This document shows, piece by piece, positions 1 to 5,734 of a stretch of 8,202 bases of DNA. Below the pieces are notes generated by a model. It did no database searches. It saw only the letters and a program-made list of their open reading frames with translations, and was not told where the DNA came from. The translations under genes and the position numbers were made by a program. This DNA is from Alphaproteobacteria bacterium (lineage in GTDB: Bacteria; Pseudomonadota; Alphaproteobacteria; Rhizobiales; Xanthobacteraceae), in contig VAZL01000333.1 of assembly GCA_005883445.1 (NCBI GenBank), positions 1-8,202 on the forward strand, given 5' to 3'. Positions within the stretch are counted from its first letter, which is position 1; each line of letters starts with the position of its first letter.

Positions 1-470
1 GTTGCGGTGATGAAGAGCTTGATCGACGCTTGCGCCAGTCGAGCGAAATCGACGCTTTCGGCAAGGATGTCACGCAAGGGATTTGTGCCGCCTGGGCCGA
101 GATCGTAGGGAGAGAACACGCGCGCCATCAGGTCCATGGCGAGGAAGACCGGCGAATGGTCGAGCGTCCAACGGCCCAGCAGGATGTCGAGCGGCGTGCG
201 CCGTAGCGGGCTCAGCACGGCTGCATTGGATACGCGGCGCCAAAAATTCTCCAACGCCGCACGCGCGCCGTCGGCGCCGCCCTTGGCGTGGCCGTCGACG
301 AGCACCGCGGCATTCATCGCTCCCGCCGACGTGCCCGAGATGCCATCGATGCGCAGCCACGGCTCCTCGAGCAGACGATCGAGCGCGCCCCAAGTAAAGG
401 CGCCATGCGCGCCACCGCCCTGGAGCGCGAAGTCCACCAGAACCGGGGCACGGTCGGTGTTGCTCGTCAT
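1..470 (-). CDS. Patatin-like phospholipase, N-terminal part (runs off left edge)
   Basis: Predicted serine acyl hydrolase of the patatin family, acting on phospholipid or other acyl-ester substrates. The 156 visible residues begin MTSNTDRAPV and carry the glycine-rich oxyanion-hole segment LQGGGAHGAF (residues 16-25). The nucleophile elbow GTSAG follows at 46-50, with Ser48 as the expected catalytic serine of the Ser-Asp dyad. The partner Asp, normally in a DG[GA] motif well downstream, lies beyond the left edge, so catalytic completeness cannot be judged. There is no signal peptide or membrane segment, which suggests a cytoplasmic protein or an effector-like one. The ATG at 470-468 places the glycine loop close to the N-terminus, as is usual in bacterial patatins, but I see no clear Shine-Dalgarno sequence before it. 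The gene diverges from the L,D-transpeptidase gene. Family assignment is firm; the substrate is unknown. Confidence 0.9.
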   Translation of the reverse strand, partial: MTSNTDRAPVLVDFALQGGGAHGAFTWGALDRLLEEPWLRIDGISGTSAGAMNAAVLVDGHAKGGADGARAALENFWRRVSNAAVLSPLRRTPLDILLGRWTLDHSPVFLAMDLMARVFSPYDLGPGGTNPLRDILAESVDFARLAQASIKLFITA

Positions 471-685
471 GTCAAGCTTGCATGCACTCAGTCGAGGTGG
501 GCGCTGGCGACCTTCCTATGCGCCATCTGGACGATAGCACACGCGGCGCGCCGGGAGACCGCTCGACTGCGGGATTCCGATCCGGGCTGTGGGCTTAGTA
601 AGCTTTTGTTTGCCAACCGAGGCTGAATTGATGGTCGGTTGGCCTCTGCCGTGATCTAACCCCAAGTCCCGGCCTAGCGTCCGTC
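471..685. other. Divergent intergenic region, patatin / L,D-transpeptidase
   Basis: A 215 bp gap between two divergent genes, so it should hold the promoters for both. I could not pick a convincing -35/-10 pair on either strand. The stretch around 590-640 is less GC-rich than its flanks and contains a small palindrome, gcttagtaagc (593-603), just before the larger inverted repeat described separately. No small gene is supported. Confidence 0.5.
612..643. promoter_or_regulatory. Perfect 9 bp inverted repeat, candidate operator
   Basis: The arms gccaaccga (612-620) and tcggttggc (635-643) are exact reverse complements separated by 14 bases. Neither strand has a T-run following the stem, so a rho-independent terminator is unlikely. 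The site lies between two divergent genes, 42 bp upstream of the transpeptidase start. That suits a binding site for a dimeric regulator, or a stem in the 5' leader. The repeat is seen directly; its regulatory role is inference. Confidence 0.4.
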
Positions 686-1732
686 ATGTTCGGGATTGGG
701 GCTCGCGTGCACTACCAATTTACTCCTTCACGACCCCTGCTGCGGGCGCTGGTGGCGTCGGCCGCGATCGCTGCAGTGATGACGCTTGCCGGGTGCGGCG
801 GGGGCACGCCGGTGAACAGCGGCCGCCACATGCAACCACTGTCGGAACGCATGCTGGCGACGCTGAAAGCAAAGAACATGGACAAGGAATCCCCGATCCT
901 GCTGCGCGTCTTCAAGGAGGAGGCCGAGCTTGAGGTTTGGAAGCAGGACGACAGCGGGCGCTTCGCACTCCTTCGCACCTATCCGATCTGCCGCTGGTCG
1001 GGCGAGCTGGGCCCCAAGTTCAAGACCGGCGACCGCCAGGCGCCCGAGGGCTTTTACACCATCACGCCCGGCTTGATGAATCCCGATTCAAGCCAGTATC
1101 TCGCGATCAATACGGGCTTCCCGAATGCATACGATCGGGCCAACAGCCGCACCGGCGCGTTTCTGATGATCCACGGCGGCTGCTCGTCAGCGGGCTGCTA
1201 CGCCATGACCGACGAACAGATCGCGGAGATTTATGCGCTCGCGCGCGAATCGTTCTTCGGCGGCCAGAAGTCGTTCCAGCTGCAGGCCTATCCGTTCCGG
1301 ATGACACCGCTCAACATGGCCCGCCACCGCAACTCGCCGCACATGGCATTCTGGAGGATGATCAAAGAGGGTTACGACCATTTCGAGGTCACGCACCTCG
1401 AGCCCCAGGTCGACGTATGCGAGAAGCGCTACATTTTCGACGCCGAATCCACGGACAGGTTCAGCCCCGCCGAGCGCTGCCCAGCCTACAAGCTTCGGGA
1501 AGACATCGCGGTCGCAGCACGCGAGAAGCAGCGCCGTGACGACATCGAGACCGTGGAGCTGATCAACCGCGGCACCCCGACCGTCCCGGTTGCGACCGGC
1601 GGCGACGGCGGCATGAATCCGACGTTCCTGGCGGCCGTGAGGTCGCACCGCGATCCCGGCGCGGTGATCCGTACCGCCTCGGGCACCATCCCGGCCCATG
1701 TCAATCCGCCGGAGGGCAATGGCGACGACTAA
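686..1732 (+). CDS. L,D-transpeptidase family lipoprotein, YafK/DpaA-like
   Basis: A 348-residue murein-active enzyme of the YkuD fold. An N-terminal hydrophobic segment (about 18-36) ends in the lipobox LAGC with Cys37, predicting a lipoprotein facing the periplasm. The catalytic domain spans roughly 71-235 and holds His163 in IHGGC and the SAGCYAM signature with Cys171 as nucleophile, the pattern of the YafK branch. Known members act on meso-diaminopimelate crosslinks; E. coli YafK (DpaA/LdtF) releases Lpp from peptidoglycan instead of making crosslinks. Whether this one attaches or detaches proteins cannot be read from sequence. It is about 100 residues longer than E. coli YafK. The extra C-terminal part has two cysteines (245 and 265), a charged helix and a low-complexity Gly/Pro tail. 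The ATG at 686 has no obvious Shine-Dalgarno; a GTG seven codons downstream would still retain the signal. It converges on the TctC-like gene with 39 bp between the stops. Confidence 0.9.
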   Translation: MFGIGARVHYQFTPSRPLLRALVASAAIAAVMTLAGCGGGTPVNSGRHMQPLSERMLATLKAKNMDKESPILLRVFKEEAELEVWKQDDSGRFALLRTYPICRWSGELGPKFKTGDRQAPEGFYTITPGLMNPDSSQYLAINTGFPNAYDRANSRTGAFLMIHGGCSSAGCYAMTDEQIAEIYALARESFFGGQKSFQLQAYPFRMTPLNMARHRNSPHMAFWRMIKEGYDHFEVTHLEPQVDVCEKRYIFDAESTDRFSPAERCPAYKLREDIAVAAREKQRRDDIETVELINRGTPTVPVATGGDGGMNPTFLAAVRSHRDPGAVIRTASGTIPAHVNPPEGNGDD

Positions 1733-1771
1733 TTCTCCTCGGCTCGCGCCGCTCGCCGCGCCCATCTCGGC

Positions 1772-2857
1772 CTATTTGTTTTCCGCGCCGGATCCAAGTT
1801 GATAGATGTCGATGAGCCGCTTGCGGATTTCTTCGGGTGTCGCGTAGGCCTGCGTGATCAGAGTTTCGATCTGTGCTCCCGTTTTTGGATTACTGCACTC
1901 CAGGCGCTGTTTCTCGCAATCGGCACGGAATTCAGCGTCGTTGAACGTCGCCGTCATGGCCGCGCGGAGCGCGGCCAGGCGGTCGGCGGGAATGCCCGGC
2001 GGGGCGACGAACGGACGCCCAAGGCCGAGGGGCGCGGAAGCGGCGATCAACAGCACCTTGTCGGCCTCGTTCCGCAAGAGATCGAGGGCGAAGGGCACAT
2101 CCTTGAGCTCGGGATGGGGCTCCGCACCGTATTGAAACAAAAACCGTACCTTGGCCTGCGGATACCAGTTCGGCCGCGAAGTCTTGATGCTCGACCAGAA
2201 CGGAGAGGACATCGCTTCGACCTCGCCATTTTCCAGGGCCAGCAGAAGCTCGTTCTGTCCGGGATAGCCGGTGATCAGGCGCGCCTTCATGCCAAAAATC
2301 TGGTTGAAGACGCGCGCGTAGAACACCGGCGTCGAGGCTGCTCCGGCACCGCCGGTGATCATCTCGAAAGTCTGCGCATCTTGCAGCGTTCTGATCTTCG
2401 AGGTGTGCCACACGAGATATACCGCCACTTCGGTCGTCGGAGTTCCCAGCCACGAAAGCTTGGCCGCGTCGAATTGCACCTGCTTGTTAGCGTAGAACGG
2501 CTCGAGCGCGACCGTGTTCTGCAGGAGACAGATGACGGTGCCATCCCTGGGCGCGACGTTGTACGTGTAGTTCGCGGCCGCAAGGCCTCCAGCCGCGGGC
2601 ATGTTCTGCGGGATGACCGTGGGATGCCCGGGAATGTGCGCGCCGAGATGCTTTGCTAGCGTGCGTGCGTAGATATCGTAGCCGCCACCCACCGTTCCGC
2701 TGATGAGCAGTTTGATGTCTTTGCCCTGGTAGAACGTTGCCACGCTGTCGGCACGCGCGCTCGGCGCAAAATGTCCGGCGACGGCCAGCGCAGCTATAAG
2801 AAGCCCGACACACGGACGCAGATCGTTCGCCAAACGAGATCCGAGACGGCGGCTCAT
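1772..2857 (-). CDS. Tripartite tricarboxylate transporter (TctC/Bug-type) substrate-binding protein
   Basis: A 361-residue periplasmic binding protein for a secondary TTT transporter, which would capture a carboxylate-type ligand and hand it to a TctA/TctB membrane pair. Residues 1-36 form a Sec signal peptide: basic n-region, hydrophobic stretch LLIAALAVAG, then a plausible cleavage site SARA|D. The mature N-terminus YQGKDIKLLISG leads into GGGYDIYAR (57-65), the conserved first ligand-binding loop of the Bug family. A second Gly/Ala/Ser loop, ITGGAGAAST, also fits the family. I chose the ATG at 2857 because GGAG lies six bases upstream and the signal peptide starts there. The frame stays open to an ATG at 2986, but that would prepend a Pro/Ala/Gly-rich stretch unlike any signal. 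No TctA or TctB gene is in the window, so this is an orphan receptor as far as visible. The ligand is unknown. Confidence 0.9.
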   Translation of the reverse strand: MSRRLGSRLANDLRPCVGLLIAALAVAGHFAPSARADSVATFYQGKDIKLLISGTVGGGYDIYARTLAKHLGAHIPGHPTVIPQNMPAAGGLAAANYTYNVAPRDGTVICLLQNTVALEPFYANKQVQFDAAKLSWLGTPTTEVAVYLVWHTSKIRTLQDAQTFEMITGGAGAASTPVFYARVFNQIFGMKARLITGYPGQNELLLALENGEVEAMSSPFWSSIKTSRPNWYPQAKVRFLFQYGAEPHPELKDVPFALDLLRNEADKVLLIAASAPLGLGRPFVAPPGIPADRLAALRAAMTATFNDAEFRADCEKQRLECSNPKTGAQIETLITQAYATPEEIRKRLIDIYQLGSGAENK

Positions 2858-3082
2858 GGCCTGCTCCGATCCGGTCGCCGCACGCGCCGGCCCTCCTGCT
2901 GCGACCCATACGATAACGGGATGGTCTCGCCTTCCGGCCGCGCCAGCAGGCGAAGGTGGCAAAGGGGCACCGAGGACAAGGGGCACGCCGTGTCTGAGAA
3001 ATTCAACCTACCACTTCGAGGCCAAGGGCGTTGGATCGACGCAATGTGCCATAATGGCGCGTTGTAGCCGTAGAGTCGCGAT
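2858..3082. other. Divergent intergenic region, TctC-like receptor / cyclase
   Basis: A 225 bp gap that should carry both divergent promoters. On the plus strand, CATAAT at 3050-3055 resembles a -10 box and sits about 30 bp before the cyclase start, but no -35 lies at the right spacing (TTGGAT at 3031-3036 is only 13 bases away). The same spot is a small palindrome, gccat-a-atggc (3048-3058). No gene is supported here. Confidence 0.4.
2864..2867 (-). promoter_or_regulatory. Ribosome binding site deciding the TctC-like start
   Basis: GGAG on the minus strand, six bases before the ATG at 2857. It supports this start over the in-frame ATG at 2986. Confidence 0.6.
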
Positions 3083-4318
3083 GTGAACGAAGCCTTTTTC
3101 GCCGATTTGTCCGCGTGGCTGACTCAGGCCGGCTTGGCCGGCGCGTCGGAAACCGACATCGTGTCCGGCTTCTGCGACCGTTGCGTCGCGGCCGGACTTC
3201 CGCTTGCTCGCGCGCTGCTGTTTATCGACACGCTGCATCCGGTGCACGAGGGTCGCTTGCTTCGCTGGGGCTATGGCCCCGGCGAATCGCCGCTGCTCGA
3301 GTACGGCCGTACCAGCCCGGAGGCGCTCGCTGCATCGGGCTCCCAGCCCCGGGATGTGGAGCAGGCCCAGCGCTGGCGCAACAGCCCGCACTACAAGATG
3401 CTGCAAACCGGCGACTCGTTTCTGCGCCGGCGCGTAAACGCCGCAGCCAAAGACGAGTTCCCGGTATTGTCGGACTTTCTGGCAGCGGGGATGACCGACT
3501 ACGTCGCGATCATCAGCCGCTTTGCCCCTCAAGGTATCATCGGCGAGATGGACGGCGTGTACTCGTCATGGGCAACGAGGGAGCCCGACGGATTCAGCGA
3601 CGGGGAGATCGCCGCGCTTCAGCGGATCGCGCCATATCTTGCGCTCGCGCTTAAATCGGTATCGCTCGCGCGCATGACCGGAACGCTGATGGAAACGTAT
3701 CTCGGCCGCGACGCCGGCCGGCGCGTGCTCGGCGGACGCATCGTGCGCGGAATTGCCGAGCGGATCGACGCCGTCGTTTGGTTCAGCGATTTACGCGGCT
3801 TCACGCGCATCACCGACACCACGCCGGAACAGGCCATTCCGCTACTGAACGACTACTCCGATGCGATCGTCTCGGCCATTCACGAGCATGGCGGGGACGT
3901 GCTCAAGCTGATCGGCGACGGCACGCTGGCAATCTTCACGGCGGAAGACCGCGCGCATGCATGCGACGCGGCATTGTCGGCGGCGATCGCCGCGCGCGCG
4001 CGCGTCGATGAATTGAACGGGCTCCGCGAGGCCGAGGGCAAACCGAAAACCCATATGTATCTCGGTTTGCATGTCGGTGAGGTCTTCTATGGCAATGTCG
4101 GCAGCCGCGAACGGCTGGACTTCACCGTCATCGGCCCGGCGGTGAACGAGGCAAGCCGCATCGCCGCGATGTGCCGTTCGGTCGATCAGCCCGTTCTGAT
4201 GTCGTCGGCGTTCGCCGACGTGAGAGACATCAAGCGTCGCCTCGTTTCGGTGGGGCGCTACGCGCTGCGCGGCGTCGCACATCCGCAGGAGCTGTTTACG
4301 CTCGATCCGGACGCGTAA
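3083..4318 (+). CDS. Class III adenylate/guanylate cyclase with N-terminal sensory-type domain
   Basis: A 411-residue nucleotidyl cyclase, predicted to make cAMP (less likely cGMP) from the triphosphate in the cytoplasm. The catalytic domain occupies about 227-405. Metal-binding Asp236 lies in FSDLRGFT and Asp279 in LIGDG. The base-recognising pair appears to be Lys275 and Thr348 (in DFTVIG), followed by transition-state residues Asn355 and Arg359 in VNEASR. A Thr in place of the usual Asp at the second specificity position is typical of class IIIb bacterial cyclases, some of which are bicarbonate-stimulated. Residues 1-200 form a soluble GAF-like or alpha/beta domain (TLHP near 50-53, TDYVAI near 138-143, then a linker helix) that recurs in rhizobial cyclases and presumably senses a ligand. 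No membrane segment is seen. The start is GTG at 3083; an in-frame TAG at 3071-3073 excludes anything earlier, and the Shine-Dalgarno is weak. All catalytic residues are present, so it should be active. Confidence 0.92.
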   Translation: MNEAFFADLSAWLTQAGLAGASETDIVSGFCDRCVAAGLPLARALLFIDTLHPVHEGRLLRWGYGPGESPLLEYGRTSPEALAASGSQPRDVEQAQRWRNSPHYKMLQTGDSFLRRRVNAAAKDEFPVLSDFLAAGMTDYVAIISRFAPQGIIGEMDGVYSSWATREPDGFSDGEIAALQRIAPYLALALKSVSLARMTGTLMETYLGRDAGRRVLGGRIVRGIAERIDAVVWFSDLRGFTRITDTTPEQAIPLLNDYSDAIVSAIHEHGGDVLKLIGDGTLAIFTAEDRAHACDAALSAAIAARARVDELNGLREAEGKPKTHMYLGLHVGEVFYGNVGSRERLDFTVIGPAVNEASRIAAMCRSVDQPVLMSSAFADVRDIKRRLVSVGRYALRGVAHPQELFTLDPDA

Positions 4319-4451
4319 GCAGTGGAACTCGGAATTTAAGGCGTGGCTCCGATGTTGGGATCAACCCGGCTCCGCTTTTTGTATTATGGGCTGCTGACTC
4401 CGAGTAAGCTCCAACGGCAACTGTAAGAACCAATGCACGCGGCGCGGCCGC
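4319..4451. other. Intergenic region after the cyclase gene
   Basis: This 133 bp gap separates the cyclase from the broken MFS gene. It contains a direct repeat of ggctccg (4345-4351 and 4368-4374) followed by a T5 run at 4376-4380, but I find no strong stem immediately before the T-run, so I do not call a terminator there. Its right end forms the first arm of the strong hairpin reported separately. Confidence 0.4.
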
Positions 4452-4454
4452 GTG
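4436..4454 (+). promoter_or_regulatory. Very GC-rich perfect hairpin over the apparent MFS start codon
   Basis: The arms cacgcggc (4436-4443) and gccgcgtg (4447-4454) are exact reverse complements with a three-base loop, and a G-U pair can extend the stem outward by one. The second arm includes the GTG at 4452-4454 that opens the MFS frame. In mRNA this would hide that start. The stem could instead be part of the cyclase gene's 3' end, but no T-run follows it. The pairing is visible; the function is inference. Confidence 0.45.
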
Positions 4455-5687
4455 TCATCCATTCGACGCGGGGACGCAGCAACGTTGAACCAGCGAGCAG
4501 GCTTCGCCGCGGTCCTATGGTCGTCGTGCCTCACGATGCTCGCGGTCGGCATCAACAGCACGGCGATCATGGCCGCCTTGCCGAGCATGCGGACCGAGCT
4601 TGGCCTCAGCTCAGCCGGCGTGGAGTGGGCGGTGAATGCCTATCTGGTCGTCTCCGCCGCCTTCATCGTGCTTGGCGGCCAGGGGGCGGATCGGTTCGGC
4701 GCACGGCCGGCATCGGTGGCCGGATTGGCGCTGTTCGTCGTCGCGTCCTGCATCATTGCCAACGCCGGCACCCAAGCTGAACTGCTGGCTGGACGCGCCC
4801 TGCAAGGCCTCGCGGCAGCGGTCGCGGTGCCCAGCACGCTGGCCGCGCTCGACACCAGCGCGGCGTCGGAGCGCAGGGCAGCAGCGATCGGCGCATGGAC
4901 CGGCTTCCTGATGCTTGGCTTCAGCACGCCGTGCTCATGCTCACGGCCATGGCCGGTCTCGCCTCCACAAGTTTGGGCACGGCTCGTGCTGACGCGACCC
5001 AAAGTCGTCGCGCGGATTGGATCGGCTTTGTTCTGCTGACCGCGTTGATGGTGTCGCTGGTTTTTGGGCTGCATGCATTGCCGCATGCGAGGGCGGCACC
5101 GCTTCCCGCTATTGGCCCGTTCGTACTGGCGGCGGCGGCGTTCTTCCTGCTGCTGTTCGTGGAGTCGCGCGCCAAGGCGCCGCTCGTCGACCTGACCTTC
5201 TTCGCGCGGCGCAGCTTTGTCATGGGAGTGGCCATCGGCTCGCTGTCGATGTTCAGCATCCTGAGTCTGCTGCTCTACTTCAACCTCTATGCGCAGAGCC
5301 GGGAAGGACTGGGCCTCACGGCGCTGGAGGCCGGCGCCGCGCTGCTGCCGCTGAGCGCGGCACTGCTTGCGCTCGCCCTGTCCGCTTCCGCGGTGGCGGC
5401 ACGCCTCGGGCTGCGCAATGCCATGCGGGGCGGCATGGCGCTGATCGCGATCGCCAGTGCCGTGATCGGCACGGCCGTCGCCGGGGGCGCTGTCGGCTCT
5501 CGCGCCCACGCAAGCGGGGCAGGGGTCTGGGATCATCAACGCCTGCACCTTTCTTGGCGGCAGCTGCGGCGTTGCGGGCGGCGCCACTGCCTTGGCGCTG
5601 GGGGGATTTCCCGCCGTGCTGACGATGATTGCGCTCGCCGGCATTATCGGCGCTGCGCTTAGCCACTGGATCTCAGAGACGGCATAG
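4452..5687 (+). pseudogene. MFS drug/metabolite efflux transporter (DHA2, EmrB/QacA-like), frame-disrupted
   Basis: Remnant of a 14-helix proton-driven exporter. The first part (frame of 4452) encodes about 160 good residues: helix 1 with TAIMAALPSM, the loop signature GGQGADRFGARP (MFS motif A), helices 3-4 and AIGAWTGFLMLGF at about 4920. That frame then stops at 5039. Homology continues in a second frame with LMLTAMAGLAS and DWIGFVLLTALMVSLVFGL through to about 5490. It then returns to the first frame with LSALAPTQAGQGSGIINAC and ends at TAG 5685-5687. At both joints, sequence expected in the family is absent from every frame: the GPLxGG-type segment after helix 5, and most of a late helix. 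These are therefore deletions, not single-base errors. The total span (412 codons) is about 60 short of the usual 470 or so. The start is GTG 4452 or, perhaps better, TTG 4485, which has a weak GGGGA seven bases upstream. Probably non-functional, unless the sequence is misassembled. Confidence 0.85.
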
Positions 5688-5734
5688 GCACGCGCGTTTC
5701 GTCTGGCGCGCCGCAATCAGTAAGCCGGCAGCTC

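Noticed and set aside
473..485. caagcttgcatgc matches the HindIII-SphI end of a pUC-type polylinker, hinting at vector contamination.
   Set aside because: The match stops after 13 bases; the next bases differ from the polylinker, and natural coding sequence continues on the left. A chance match is adequate.
1799..2659. A 286-codon plus-strand frame opposite the TctC-like gene.
   Set aside because: No recognisable domain, an Arg/Gly-rich composition, and it lies fully antisense to a confident gene.
2858..2986. Extension of the TctC-like protein to an ATG at 2986.
   Set aside because: The extra 43 residues are Pro/Gly/Ala-rich with no signal character, while a good signal peptide and Shine-Dalgarno mark 2857.
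3031..3055. TTGGAT / CATAAT promoter for the cyclase.
   Set aside because: The 13-base spacing is too short for a standard promoter, so only a weak -10 candidate is noted.
4327..4405. Inverted repeat actcgga / tccgagt flanking the region after the cyclase gene.
   Set aside because: Seven-base arms separated by about 65 bases are expected by chance, and there is no terminator geometry around the T5 run.
4895..5662. A separate complete gene for a second membrane protein.
   Set aside because: Its start lies inside the first MFS segment and its C-terminal residues lose homology after about 5490. It is the middle part of one broken MFS gene.
4640..5716. A 358-codon minus-strand frame opposite the MFS gene.
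   Set aside because: Its translation is low-complexity (Arg/Ala/Gln-rich) with no recognisable domain, typical of the antisense of GC-rich coding DNA.
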